From: Lichina pygmaea
Lineage: Eukaryota > Ascomycota > Lichinomycetes > Lichinales > Lichinaceae
NCBI GenBank assembly: GCA_963422465.1
Contig: OY730175.1
Span: 1,364,001 to 1,428,000, forward strand
DNA: 64,000 bases
Reading direction: 5' to 3'
Shown here: piece after piece, positions 1 to 13,497 of the stretch
How positions within the stretch are numbered: the stretch's first letter is position 1
Layout of the letters: each line of letters opens with the position of its first letter
Made by a program: the position numbers and the translations under genes
The notes under the pieces: generated by a model
Databases searched by the model: none
The model's input: only the letters and a program-made list of their open reading frames with translations
Told to the model about the DNA's origin: nothing

Positions 1-3000
1 CGTCGGGGGGCCGAATCGCCGGACGGGCGGCGCTCACATCGGCAGACTTTGCAGGCACAAGGCCCGGCGGCGGAGACGGCACTCGCTTTCGCTTCTCCGC
101 TGCGAGACCGGTGCGTGTGGCCTGCTGCTTGCTGGCCTGGCTGTTCGGTCCTGGAGCTTGCGCTCCCTCTCTCGCGCGCTGGATCGAGGGAACGCGAGGG
201 TCGTGGTCGCCGACCTGCCGCTGCTGTTGTCTGCCCTGGTGCATCCGCCTCTGGTCTTCGTATTCGCGCTCCTTCCGACGGAGGGCGGCCTGTTTTTCTG
301 GGCGGTAGGCATCCTTGTGCTGGCAGACGACGTCGGTGTGGCCGACCCGGCCACATCTCGTGCAGAATATCGCTGCGCAGCGCGCGACGACGTGATCGGT
401 TCCGCCACAGCGCCAACAGCCAGCGCCGTCTGCCGACGAGGGAGCCTTCTTGTCGCAGCGCGCTGCCAGATGGGCTAGGCTTCCGCAGCGATGACACGCG
501 AAGTTTGCGTTGAGACCGGCCCCCGCAGGTGCTCGTGCGACGGCCGGATACTGCGTCTGTACCGTCGTGTGCTCGGAGGCCCTGCGCGACTCCTGTTGCG
601 GCCTCGAGTTACCAGCGTCAAGGGCCGGGGCGTCGACCATCACGACATCCGGCCCGTCCGTGGTCGCTGTGGATGACTTGTCGTCAGAGCCGGGCTCCTG
701 CGCCTCGACCGTCGAGGCTGGCTCCTCCTCGGGGACGACTTCAACGTCGGCCGGGAGAGGCCTGCCGAGGAGACGCAAGACGTCGCCGCCTGAATATCGG
801 TCGCGCTCTCGAGCATCCCCGATGAGCTTGCCCCAGAACTCGTTCTGCGAGAGCGACCGAGAGTTGCCCAGCACCCAGAGCGAGCACTTCGCTCGCGTGA
901 GCCCGACGTTCATGCGCCGGATGTCGTCGAGGAAGCCGATGCGGCCGCTCGGGGACGCTCGCACGCACGAGAAGATGATGATCTCGCTCTCGCGCCCTTG
1001 GAAGGCGTCCGTCGTGTTGAACTCGATCGTCTTGAAGATGGACTCGCCGTAGCGTCGGCCGAAGACGATCTTGAGCTCGTTCAGCTGGCCTTTGTACGGC
1101 GTGATGACGCCGATCTTGCGCGAGAAGTCGTAGCCGCGGAAGTCGGTCGTCAGCCGCTCGTAGAGCTGGAGCGCGACGTCGAGCTCGGCGACGTTGACGA
1201 GGGAGTGCCCCTTCGGCGCACTCTGATGCTGGCCCTGAACGTCGAAGAATCGATACGGACCGAGGACGCTGTGCCGATGCCACGGCCGTTGCCGGAGCCT
1301 GCCCATGCTGGCGCCGTCGAGAAGTTTGCCGTCGTAGAAGGCCTGGCTGGGGTATCGACTGATGTCGGGATGCATGCGATACTGCGTGTCGAGGAGATGG
1401 ACGTCGTCTGGATGGTTCGTCTGCATGCGCACGAACAAGCTCTGCTCGTACAAGAAGCGAGCGGCCTCGCGCGAGAGGACCGTCGGCGGCAGTTGCTTCG
1501 GGTCTCCGACGAGGATGCACTTGGAGCAGCCGTACTTCAGCGGGATGAGGGCGCTCAGCTCGATGGACTGTGCGGCCTCGTCGATGATGACCGTCTCGAA
1601 CTCGATGCTGAGCTTCTGGAACATGTCGTGCCCGCTGCCGCTGAGGGTCGCGCAGATGATGTGCGCGCCGTCCAGGATCTCCTGCTGGATTCGGCGACGG
1701 TTGATGTCGACGTCGCGGGTCGCGCTCGAGCTCTTGTCTCGCAGCTCGTCGATCTTCGAGCCGATCTTCGCCTTCTTGTGCTTCTCGATCTCCCAGTCGC
1801 GCTGGAGGCCGCCGGCATCGCCACCCTTGGCCCTCGTCTCCTCGATCCGCCTCCTGAGCAGATTTTGCGACTCGGTCAGCGCCCGGCTCTCTTCCACCAG
1901 TTTGTGGATCTCCTCGCCGTGGTTCGTCTTCTGGCCGTTGACGCTCTCCAGTCTCTTTCCGACCAGCTCGTCCAGCGTGACGTCTATGACGTTGGCGTTG
2001 ATGGCGTCGCTCCTGCCCAGGCGGACGACCGAGATCCGCTCGTCCTTGCCGTTGAGCGTCCTGACCCCCTCCTTGAAACGCATGACCAGCTCGTCCACGG
2101 CAGCGTTGCTCGGAGCGCAGACGAGCAGCTTCTTGGACGCCAGCTGACCGGCCGTGCCTGACGATCCGTTGATGGGCCGAGGTCGGTCGTTGACGTGGCT
2201 CGAGTCGGTCATCGTCCGCGTGAGAAGGGCACCGACGATGGCGACGATTGTCTTGGTCTTGCCCGAACCAGGAGGACTGTGAGAGGATGGTCAGTCCAGC
2301 TACGGTGCCGGCCCCAAGGAACACAAGAGACTAGCGCAAGTGAGGTCGGATCCTTACCCTTGGATGAGCGTAAACCCGTCGTTGTCGACGGCGGAGCGCA
2401 GAGCCTTCGACTGAGCCGTGTTGAGGCTGTAGCTCTGCGCGATGCGCGAGAGCTGGTCGCCGGTGTAAGTCAGCAACGGAGATGGCTTCGCCCTGATGAT
2501 CTCGTCGCACAGGTCGTAGTACTGAAGGCCCAGCAGCGCGCCGTATTCTCGCTCGAGCGGTACGATGGAGCTGAGCTTGACGGCTTTGACGGTGGAATTT
2601 GGGCTGAGCGCCGCTCGGAGCGGATTGCCCATGTTCAACCGGTACGTGACCTCCGTGGCCGCCTTCTTGCGCACGATCTTCATGACGCGAGCCAGCGCGT
2701 GCGGCTGCTCGGCATCCCGGGCAGGCGATTCCGCCCTGGACAGGAGAATGACGTCGGCTTCGGACAGACCGACGCTCCTCCCCGTTTCCGGCGACATGGA
2801 CGATGCGATGTCGATGAAGTGGTCCACCCGGATGTTGCTGGCGACCTTCAGCTCAAACGGTCTGAAGTTGGACTCCTCCTTGGCTCTGAGAAAGCCTTGC
2901 CAGGCCTCGAGGACGAGCAGCGGCTGGAAGGTCGCCTGGTATTCGTTGGGGGTCTTGAATGCGTTGGTGACCAAGGAGTAGTTGTGCTTCTCCGAGCCCG

Positions 3001-6000
3001 GAGGGAGCTGGCCTGTGTAGAAGAAGTCCCAGCTGAGGATGACCTGGTGCAAGGCCGACAGGTCCGGCGTCAGGCGCGCTCGCATGTCCTTGGCGTTCCT
3101 GTGCTGCTTGACCTTCTTGACCGGGCCACGGCTCTGCGCTTGCTGCAGCGCTCGTACCTTGCTGTTCCGGTACTCTTGCACGCCTCTCGAGACCTGGCCG
3201 GACGACGCCAGCCCGAAGAGCTCCTCGTCGAGCGTCCCGTCGTCTCCTTCGTCCTCGGACTCGGAAGACACCATCATGCTCGAGCTTCCGCTGCACGGCT
3301 GTTTGGCGGCTGGGCCGAGATGAGCCTTGGCTACGTTCTTTTTGAGGAGCGCAAGCTGCAGCTGGTCCCTCTCGATCTTCTCCTGCCTCTCCTTCTCGCG
3401 CTTGACGCGGAAGTGTTTCATCTCGAGCTCTGCCTCCTTGCTGTCTCTCGCCGGGGCCATGCTGACGCGGCCGGCCTGGGCGGTCTCCCTGTGAAGTGTC
3501 CGAATGGCATTGTACTTCTCGAGAGAGCTTGAAGCCTGCAGAATAGGATCGTCCTTTGCGGGAACCGTCTTCCTCTTGCTGCCTCCCGCGTGAGTTATCA
3601 GACTCTGCGACAGGCGGCCGGCCTTGTCGGAGGCCCGCGGCAGGCCCGAGTCGGACGACAACTTCCTTTCCGTCGACGACGAAGACGAGCCAGGTAGTTT
3701 GCCCGCCGGAGTTCGGTGCTGCGGGCTCGATCTGTCGAGGTGCTTGTCGAGCGCCCTCGCGAGCTCAACCTTTTGTTGAGGCTGCAGGACGACCCGGATG
3801 ACGTGGTTGCGGCAGACATCGTCAATGTACTTGGTCGTGGACGGCTCGACTCGCAGTCCGTGCTCGCGTAGTCGGGGCAGCATCTCCTTCACCAGGTTTG
3901 CCAGGCCCTCGGCCAGGTATTCGTCCCGCAGCCGTAGCCACCTGACCATGGCGTCCAGGGTCGACTTTGGGCACTCGAGCAGCTTCGTCGCGGCCGTGTT
4001 CTGCGTGCTCGCATCGGAACCGTCGCCGTCGTTGGTCGCCGACGTGGCGCTGAGCGCGTTTGCGACGATGTCGTACTTGCTGAAACAGTACTCCGCAAAC
4101 TGCATCACGTCCCGGCAGAACTCCTTCATCATGCTCCGGTCGTTGACCTTGCCCCAGGCCTCCGTGTTGTCGAAGATGGCGGTGAGGGCGTACCATTGGC
4201 GCTCCCAGAACCCCCGCAGCGCGACGGACTCCTGGGCGGAAAGTGAACGGCTGTTGAGGTGGCCGTCCTCGACGCTGCAGAGCACCTCGAAGATGTCCGT
4301 CGACGTCTTTAGCATCCGCGGATTCCAGGTGAAGATTCTCCGGACCGCCACCTGCCGGACCGACCACGAGACGCAGGCCAAGGTCGTCTCGAAGAAGGTT
4401 CCCACGAGGAACGCCATCGCCTCTCGCCTGGTGGACTGGGCACTGACGACCTTGATCGCCTCGAGACTAGCGGCATGGATGGGGGGTTCCGCCATGAAGA
4501 GGCTCGCGATGAGGGGCATGGCGGTCTCGGGCCGCGCGAACAGGGTCGACAGCTTGTCCGGATCGAAGTCGCCGAGACGGTCGAAGAAGACGGCGATGCT
4601 CCCGGTGGTTTCATCGTACGCGAGACGGAACGAAGACCTCTCGTCGCCGGGCCGGTCGTCGTCGTTGGCGGCGAGTCTCTCGATCCCGATCCGATCGATC
4701 GTGGGAAGGAGGATGTTCTTGGCGTACCAAACGTCGTTGCGGGTCAGGGCCTTGCAAACAGTCGGCCAGAGAGGGCTCGAGCCGGTCTGATGTCGATCGT
4801 GCCGAGAGGTACCCCTACGAAGCATGTCGTAGTCGATCTTGTAGCACAGGCTGTCCATCGTCAGGGCGCATCTGACGACGTCGGCGCCGTGACGGCTGAG
4901 GGCGTTTGTGGCCTTGTCTTGCTGCGGCAAGCGAGCGATGACGGTCAGCTGCTGGATGTGCTTCGCCACGGTCGACAGGAGGTCGCCGATGACGATCCTC
5001 TCCACCGTGCTGACGGAGCCGACATCGTTCTTCGTCGCCACGAAATAGCGCAGTGTTGCGGAGATGACGGCGAGAGCGGTCTCGTAGCAATGCATGCGCG
5101 CGAGGTCGGGAACGGCCTCGACCTGGAAGCGCTCCATGAGCTGGGCCGAGACGGCGCGACAGGCCGGCGGCTTGCTGGTATTGTTCAGCGACTCGACGAG
5201 TCGACGGATGAAAGCAAGCACGGTCTCCAGCGTACTTCCCTCAAAGGGCTGGCTTTCGTTGGCCTTCTGGAGAGCGTAGGAGAAGCCGGGGGCGTTACAG
5301 ATGGCCTCGACGACCGATGGCGCGGAGATGGCACCCATCGCATCCCAGAAATCCATCGATGATGTGGCCAGCAGAGCGTCAAGCGACCAGATTATGTCAG
5401 AGAAGGCCGCAGAGTCGACCTGCAGATGATCGAGCGCCAGGCGGAAAATATCGATCTCGAGGGCACGGAGTCCGGTTCTGATCATCATGCAGTCGAGCCG
5501 GTGCACGATCGACTTGACGCCCCTCCAGAGGATGGTCACAGGCTCCTTCTCGAAGGGGTAGGTCGAGGCCGTCCGCATCGCTTCCAACAGAGGCTCTTGC
5601 ACGACCCACCAGAACTCCTGCTTGGTCGGAGTGCGGCTGACGTTGGCCCAAACTTTGACGGCCCAGGTCCGGTGGAAGTCGTCTTCGTCGAACAAGAACC
5701 GGCCCATGGCCGGTACGTAGTCGTTGAGCTTCAGCATACGGTTGGTTTGCACGAGACGAAAGGGTTCGTCGAGCGAGGTCTCCATCAAGTGCTTATCAGT
5801 CAGTAGGGCATCGGAGCTCAGAGCCTCAAAGATGGAGAAAAGAGCCGGTCCCTGTAGGACGGTCAAGCCTCGCCGGGCTGGCTCCAGCGATCTGAGCGTT
5901 TCCGTGGCCGACGCCAGACCCGTACGGATGCGTTCCTCGTCGAGGGCGGCCAGAACCCTCGCAAAGGCGGCAACTTCATCTTCGTCGTGTTCGCTGGAAG

Positions 6001-6495
6001 GGTCAGCCTGCCGGGACCACAAGACGGATATGGAGACAACTCACCCTTTGAGGGATTCAACGAACCGCTTTTTCCTGACATGGTAAACCTTGACGCATAG
6101 CTCGCACTTGCCCAGCTGCCCCTTCAAGTGCCGCTTGTACCAATCTGCAGCGGACGCCAGGTCCTCTCTCTCGAGCACCAGGATACGAAGACACGAAACG
6201 GCATCACGAGAGCGACGATCGGCCTCCTCGACAGAGGCAGGGATATCCGCGGTCTCGGATCGTAAGGCAGCGCCTAGACCAGCGACTTCGCCATAGTCCG
6301 TCGTGTCGCCGTCGTGCTTGCGTGGACAGAACCAATGGGCACCAGCGGGCAGATCGCGCAGCTCCTTGATCCTACGCAGCCATCAGCACACTCCTCTGAC
6401 GCCTGCTCCGGCGAGTTGGAAAGGGGTGGACCGTATCAACGGCGCCGATCTACGTACATGTGTTCGAACTCGGTCACCTCATCCGGCCCCTCCAT
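1..6495 (-). CDS. SEN1: Sen1-type RNA/DNA helicase, 3' end beyond the window
   Basis: Superfamily 1 5'-3' helicase of the Sen1/senataxin family, which in fungi ends transcription of non-coding RNAs and removes R-loops in the nucleus. Exons read 6495-6458, 6371-6045, 5993-2358 and 2276 to the left edge; introns of 86, 51 and 81 bp have GT-AG ends and keep frame. About 2090 residues are visible. The N-terminal half matches the long helical Sen1 N domain (HWFCPRK near residue 20, CELC near 105). The helicase core starts at Walker A GPPGSGKT (about residue 1334, codon split by intron 3), then IIDEAAQS (about 1566), GDPKQLPP, the FQGRESE motif and GLTRAK (about 1790). After a low-complexity stretch come three CCHC knuckles (CHRCGSLAH, CWRCGGTDH, CTRCGRVGH; about 1925-1985). 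The frame is still open at base 1, so the C terminus is missing. The ATG at 6495 was chosen because exon 1 joins in frame to the conserved N terminus. Confidence 0.93.
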
Positions 6496-7774
6496 GGTTG
6501 CAAGTGCGGCTGCAGTCCGGTCTCGACAAAACCAATTTCGTGGGACTTGATCGACGGTAGCTTAGCAGGCAGCGGGTCTTTTCTAGGCTGTGAGCCCTAT
6601 CAAGTACTTGTCACCGCTGGCCGTCGGTAGAGCTTGGTGCAGTCTCACTGTTGGTTTCGAGACTGGAAGCGAGCCCAGTAGTCTGACGACCAGCAAAGGG
6701 TGTTGTAGAACGGACAGATCGATATCGACGCTGGGGGCTGAGGAGGGTGGGTTTCGGAGCGGGTGAGAACGTAGACGCATCTATTGTTGGTGAAGGGTGG
6801 GGCTGCTGTTGTCGGACAAAGCCGGAGAGTTTCATAGAACGCCAGGTGAGCAGCTCCATCGGAGGAGGAGGACGGATGGCTTCCCATCAGGCAAGCATCG
6901 TCTTCATTCCAGACCAGCTCTCTGGCCCGGGTGAAAGTGGCAGCGATCTGAGCTTTTCCGGTGAAGTCATATGTCGACGCGTTTGGCGAGTGATGTTGCT
7001 GCTGTAAATTAGAGCGGTCTTGGCGGCACAGGTGGGACGTGAAGGACGCTTTTGGTCTTACTTTCTCGACGTAGTAAAGTGGTGTACGGGAGTACGTAAC
7101 GTACTTACAACAAGGTGCCGCAGAGCTGCACTATTGTTCCGGGCTTCTAGACTCACATAGAGGATCGGGCTCAGGATAGAAGTTCAAGAAATAATTGTGT
7201 TCAGTCTAAGGAATTGTTCTCAAGCAGGTGTCTTGCATTTCTATATACACAAGTCCTGAAGGCGGGAAATTCTTTCCGATGAAGTATCACCCTCTGTCCT
7301 GATCTGCTTGCCCTGTCCTAAGTAGACAGTCTGACAGAGCATCTCGGCACGGCTCGGGGGACGATCGTGACGATGTCCTGCTTAGTCATACTGTACATCC
7401 TCGGCAAGGTCCGACATTAACGACGATCAAAACATCTGAAGCCAGTCACTCTCACAAATAGGGGAGATAGACTCAGTGTTTATGAAGTACTCGCTGACTC
7501 AGTGAATTGGCATTACGGTAATGAACTCACCTCACACAGTACGTACATACCCGCGGCACCATGAAGGCATCCTTGCCCGGCCCACGCCGGCCCAGCTTCA
7601 GATCTCCAGCACGTCAGACTCATTACTTCTGTAGGCTTCGGTCAATCTGACAAAGAATTCTCAAAGCTGACAGAGACCGAAGGTGGCTACCTAGAACGTG
7701 CAAGTACAGTATGTACTGTGCTGTTGTGGCCCTAGGCAGGGCCAGGGGTCGGCCTAGATTAGTCAGTAGATTTG

Positions 7775-7875
7775 TTCGGCTAGTCGAGACTTATACGTAC
7801 TGTACGAAGTACGTACGTGTACGCCGATGCCTTCTGGCTGCAGCATGTACCCTCGCTGCCTCATACGTACGTGAC
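7775..7875. repeat. GTAC/TACGTA palindrome cluster
   Basis: Within about 100 bp there are repeated GTAC, TACGTAC and GTACGTACGTG words, each self-complementary. The same words recur in the spacers at 15010-15100, 15520-15620, 15835-15865 and 24565-24665. They are sparse in the host genes, although a few splice donors read GTACGT. Function unknown. Confidence 0.6.
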
Positions 7876-8673
7876 GTATCGGTTGAGTGTGCTTGAGTGC
7901 GGTCGTCTGTTGTGCTGATCCATACGCTCTTAAATTACTGGGAAAAAGAAGCTCACTGGTGTTTACCCTCTTGCATTGCCATACCAGTAAAGCTGTGGCG
8001 CGCAGTCATCGTGATCTTGACGTCAGTCTTCCCATCTCACTGTACTGTAGTGTCCATGAACGACGACACCGCATCAGTCTGTCCTCACCTTCACATACAG
8101 TCGAACCTCATATCCCCATCAACGATGATCTGGATGCTCATTTTCGGCCACAAGTCAAAAGCTCCTCACATCGACAGATTGTAGTAGAAGCGCTTGGGGC
8201 TCTGCAGCACCCTCTCGAGTACTGGTAGACCCCCCACCCCAATATAACGCTTCGCATGAAACAACGAGAAAGATGAAAAGAGATGGATGATTAAATACAT
8301 CTACAACTCGAGTGAAAAAATAGAATACCCGCTTGTTTGATTTCCTCCCAGGAGGCCAGACACAACGGACCAGCGTCACAACCACGACCTTATTCCTAGA
8401 AGTATGTGAGTTGACCTCGGCCAGAGCTCCTCCACCGAAGACATCCCAAGACTCAAAGGAGATGGCGAGAGCATGAAAAGAGGGAACACGTGCGAAAGAC
8501 GACAATGACGATAAAGAAGAGATCAGGAAGGTCCATCGCCAAAGACGCCGACATCTTTTTTTATCAACGCTAGAACGCCGGCACTTCTGTTCAATAAACG
8601 AAAAAACGATGGATAGAAAAACAACCTCGGAGTGGTGACTTTATGCTGTAACAGTACGAACACGGAGACCCCC

Positions 8674-8695
8674 GGGGGGGGGGGGGGGGGGGGGG
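8674..8695. repeat. G homopolymer, 22 bases
   Basis: Twenty-two consecutive G follow five C, making a potential G-quadruplex or slippage site in the 3' flank of the flippase gene. Its length may also be affected by sequencing error. Confidence 0.85.
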
Positions 8696-9006
8696 AGAGA
8701 AGGAGCTGGAGAGAGGGCGAAAAAGAAACTCGGGAGACAGGTGGGAAAATGGACATTGAGTAAAGGAAAATTGGAAGATCAAAGGAAAGTTGTTTTGACA
8801 ATGCAGATGGAAAATCATAGACAGACGACGTAATGGAGAGACACGAAAGAGAGAGAACGCCCTGGATAGTAGGCATATCAGCCTTAAAAAGAAGATCTCC
8901 CCACCCAACGGTTCACCGATCCAGGTTCACCGTTCGATGAACAGACGAGAAAGAGGGGTGGAACGAAAGTATGGACGAACGACCGCAACGAGACACACGA
9001 CCCCGG

Positions 9007-12000
9007 TCAGCTCATGTCGGCCGTGATATCGTCTGTCCTCCGAGCCCGGCCTGGATGGCAATGACTCGACTCCATGCGCGTGAGCATGGCGGCCGACGTG
9101 ATGTCATTGCTCGCCTCGAAGCTGGGCCGCATCTTGTCCATGGAGAGCCGGATGCGGTCGTAGGACTGCCTCGAATGCTGGACCGATGCCAGGTGAGGCC
9201 GTTCGAGGGACTCGCGAGGGACGTTGTAGTCGGTGCCGTCGCTACCGTGTTGGCTGCGTGGATCCTGCGTCGTTGCCGTCGCGGCCACGGACGGCGGATA
9301 CAGAGGCTGACGGTCCTCGGAGAGCTGCGCCGCGTGGCTCGGACCGACGGCCTTGACGATGTCGGACGACGCGGTGGAGGAGGTCTTCGAGGACCGTCCG
9401 CCCTGCTTGTCTCCGTCGTCGAGGTACTTGAACTGACCCTGCCGTAGCTGCTCGCGGATGATATCGACGTCCCGCGGCATGAAGAGTTTCTGGAAAGCTT
9501 TGGCGACGAAGCGAGGGGCCAGGCAGATGCAAACGCTGATGAGGAAGACGACCCAGAACGAGAGCTGCGCGTACACGTGCTCGGCGGCGCGGTAGAACCG
9601 GTCCGACGCTTCGAAAATCGAGTAGACCCCGGTCCAGAACCAGATCAGCAGGATGCTGACGGTCGTGACGAGCACCGTGAGCCAGTCCCAACGGTACGTA
9701 TTGAGCAGGATGTAGAAGTTGACCACGAAGATGGCAACGCAACCGACGTAGACACCCATCTGCGGCGGGTCGTTGACTTGATGCCCGGATTGGGTTACGA
9801 AGTCGGACGGCGCGAACGTCAGATAGGTCACGAAGAAGCACACCAAGGATTGGTAGATGCCATCGCTCATGTACACCCTTTGCGAGTCGGGGTTTCAGTT
9901 AGCGGACCGTGGAGCAGGAGGACGGGAGCTTTTCGAGCGGCGCGCTTACCAGAACTTGAGCTGCGTCCATTCCTTCCGCTCGATGCCACGTCGGTATAAC
10001 TGGGGAACGGCGAGCGCGACCTTGTCGTCGACGTCTTGATCGAGCACACCGATGAGGACGACGGGCAAGGAGGTGAAGGCGATGTTGACGAGCAAGATGT
10101 ACGTGTACTCGTAGAGGTATGTGCCGTCAAAATTCACGTAGATCTGATACCAGAAGAGACTGAAGGTCCACACGATGTTCTGTTTTCATTTCGTCAGTCC
10201 AGACAATCTACCAAGAAGTCACAGCAGAAGAGGAGATGACCAACGCGGAGAAAGAAAGAAAAAGAAAAGAAAAGGAAGAGCGGAGGGGAGGGAAGGGGGG
10301 ACACGCGTGAAACAGATGGAAGAGGTCTCAGGGCACCGACCTTGTAGAAGAAGTTGGCGATCATCTCGGCCAGCCGGCGATAGCTCCATCGTCCGTGGAC
10401 GAGGATCAACCGCTGCAAGAAGCGGAACTGGCCGATGGCGTAGTCGGAAGACATGACGGCCTGCCGACCTTCCTCGCCGGCGATGCCGACGCCGACGTCG
10501 GCCTCCTGGATCATGGCCACGTCGTTGGCGCCGTCGCCGACCGACAGCGTCATGACGTCGAGGCCGTTCTTGACCAGCCGCACGACGGCGGCCTTCTGGC
10601 TCGGACTGACGCGACAGCAGAGGATGGACTTGCATCGCTTGCAGAACAGCAGGAACTTCTGACGGAGCTCGTCGCCGAGCACCAAGCTGAGGGCTTCGCC
10701 GTCGATGACGAGCGCGTGCGTCGGCGGAGGCGCCTCGTGGTTCTTCCTCGCCGCCGCCAACTCCTCGTCCGAGCCGGTGATGTCGAACTGGGCCAGCAGC
10801 TTGTCCAACTCGGCCCTGGCCGTCTCGATCGTGCGGTCGTCGATCTTGAAGACGATCAACTCCATCTCGTTCGACAGCAGGTTGCTGGCGAAGCCGATGT
10901 TGATGGCCGTCTCGACCTTGTCGCCCGTCAGGACCCAGAGCTTGATGCCGGCGTCGGCGAGCAGCGCGATCGTGTCGGGGACGCCGTCCTGCAGCCGGTC
11001 CTCGATGGCGGTCCCGCCCAGGAGCGTGAGCTCGCGCTCGATCGTGTCGGCCACGAGCTCGAGCTTCTCGTCCCGGTTCTGGATGGCGGCGGCGGCGGCG
11101 TCGTGTTCTCGGTTCCAGCTCTGGTACTCCTCCTCGCCCAGCTCCCGCTGCGCGATGCAGAGCGTCCTCAGGCCCTCGCGCGCAAAGGTCTCGAGGTGCT
11201 CGGCCGTCTTGAGCCTGAGCTCGGCCTGCTCCCCGGGCTTCAGGCGCGAGTAGATGACGCTGTCGGCGCCCTTGCAGAGCAGGACGATCCGTCCGTCCTC
11301 GGGCATGCGGACGATGGCGCTCATGCGCTTCCTGGTCGAGTTGAACTCCAGCGTGTTCAGGATCTCGTAGTGCCGGTCGGAGCCCAAGGAGTTGACGATC
11401 ATGCTGTCGTGGGTGCGGCCGACGAAGGTGAAGCCGCAGTCGCGAGCGGTCGACACGAGCGCCGCCTCGTCGGGCGATTGCGCCTTGAACTCGATCTTCG
11501 GCGGATCTCCCGGCGTGATCTCGGAGATGACGGTGTGGCACAGGGCCAGGGCGAGCATGAAGTGCTTGTTCGCCTCGGCTTGGACGTGGGCTCGGGCGTC
11601 TCCGGACGATCCGGCCGAGAGGTCGGCGACAAAGTCCGGGGCGACGAAGGTCAGGCCGTCGTCGTGCAGGTAGGGGTTGCGGTGCATCTGACGGATCATG
11701 CCCAGCATCCGGTCCCGATCGGCCGCGATCTGAGCCTTGACCTTGGGCGCCTCCTCGTCGACGTTGACGCCCTGCCTCCGCTGCAGACCCATCTGGGCCT
11801 CGGTGTAGGCCTCGCCGTACGGCAGGCCGTCGACGGTGCACTTCTTGAACTCCATGACGTTCTGGGTCAGGGTGCCGGTCTTGTCGGAGAAGATGTACTC
11901 GATCTGACCGAGGTCGTCCGAGATGCTCCACGACTTGGGCGTGCACGGGTAGTCGATGCGGTCGTAGTACATGTCCGGGTCGCTGTAGATGAAGAAAACC

Positions 12001-13465
12001 TGGGCCAGCTTGACCAGCTCGATGGAGATGTACAGCGAGATGGGCACCAGGTTCTGGAAGAGGATGATGCAGGTCCAGAAGGTGACGAAGCCGTCCAACG
12101 GCGGGGAGCCGGCGACGGATCCGAACTCGAAGAAGTCGATGGTGCTGTTCTCCTGGGCCCAGGTGACGCCCTGCACGATGCCGCTCACGAGGCACATGAG
12201 GAAGAGGATGATGAAGTTGTAGATGACGTTCCAGTTCAGCTCGCGCGCGATGCGGGACCGCTTGCTCGGCGTGATGCCCGAGTTGATCATGATCTTGGTC
12301 TCCTTGCCGGTGAAGACGACGACGCCGAGCACCCACTCCGTGTTCCGGAGGCTGCAGCCTCGCAGCAGCAGGTTCTGGATCGAGATGGGCTCGGCCATGT
12401 CTCGGGCCGGCCCGTCCGGGTCCTCGGACTCGTGCTGCCTCCACCGCACCACGGCGCTGTACTGGTAGAGGTCGGCGTGCGGCGGCTCGCTCTCGAGGAC
12501 GAAGGCGGTCCGGTCGCAGTCGCGAGCGTGCTTCACCTTCCGACCGCAGTGCAGCGCATTGCGCACCTTGAGGTTGGTCTCGCCGTCGAGGTTCTTCGTC
12601 TCGACGTAGCACGCGCCGTCGGGATCCGAGGTCGACAGGATGACGATGTCGGCCGGGATCTGGTCGTCCTCGTAGATGCGGACGAAGTCGCCGACCTGGA
12701 CGTCCTTCCATCGGTCCTTGGCGAAGCGGGCCTTGCCGGTCGGGGTCCTGGTCGGATCGATGAGACTTCCGTAGAAGCGCGCCGTCGATTTCTTCGTCGG
12801 CGGCGGAGGGGTAGGGGCGGCAGACCCGTCCGGCACCGGCGGCCGTGCCCCGCCGTCCATGCCCGATGGGTCTTGTTCGAACGAAAAGGCCGTCTCCGGC
12901 CGCTCCGGCACCTGCAGCGTCGCCGACTGGTCCGGATCGAGATGACGCGCAGGTTCACGGCTGACCTCGGTCATAGGAATGGCCACCACCCCTCGTTGCG
13001 GCCCCGACGAGGAGCCGTTGCCGGCTCCGGCGGCGGCGCTGTCATCCTCATCCTCGTACTCGTCGCCGTGTTTGCGGGCCGAGTAGGTCGAATGGATCGA
13101 TGAACGCGGCGTGGCGCGCGTCGCGGTCGACCGACGTCGCAGGTCGACCGGGTCGTCCACGGACGCCCGGGCCTTTGTCTGCTTCTTCGCCCTTCGCGAT
13201 CTCCACAGACTCATCACTCGTTGCAAGGCGTGGGACGTGGCCTTCTTGATCCGGCGCCACGGCGAGATGCGGTCCTCGGTCGAGTTGACGTTGTCCCAGT
13301 CGGCCAACCGATGGACGGGCGAGTTGTTCAGCTCGTTGTCGAGGACGGTCCGGCGATAGTCCTCGATGGCGTCCTTGACGGCGGTCACGGCGAGGATGAA
13401 GATGAGCGGGACCGAGTTGAGGCCCGGATTCGAGGCCCCGAATATGGGAAAGAACTGCGGATCGT

Positions 13466-13497
<32 letters not shown>

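Larger units (their letters stand above)
6496..9006. other. Spacer: SEN1 upstream region and flippase 3' flank
   Basis: No gene can be supported in these 2.5 kb. Open frames are short, lack family resemblance and do not join through splice sites. The right part should hold the SEN1 promoter and 5' UTR and the flippase terminator. Visible structure is limited to GTAC-rich palindromes (about 7070-7110 and 7700-7880), a homopurine/homopyrimidine zone around 8520-8900 and one G homopolymer. Confidence 0.6.

Noticed and set aside
741-2324. 527-codon minus-strand frame inside SEN1
   Set aside because: Out of frame with the helicase motifs; the true frame carries Walker A, DEAA and the zinc knuckles.
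2195-3532. 445-codon plus-strand frame
   Set aside because: Antisense shadow of SEN1 exon 3; no domain, no splice support.
10395-13103. 902-codon open frame on the plus strand, opposite the flippase gene
   Set aside because: Exact antisense shadow of the flippase exon in GC-rich DNA; composition rich in Asp, Val, Leu and Arg, no family resemblance.
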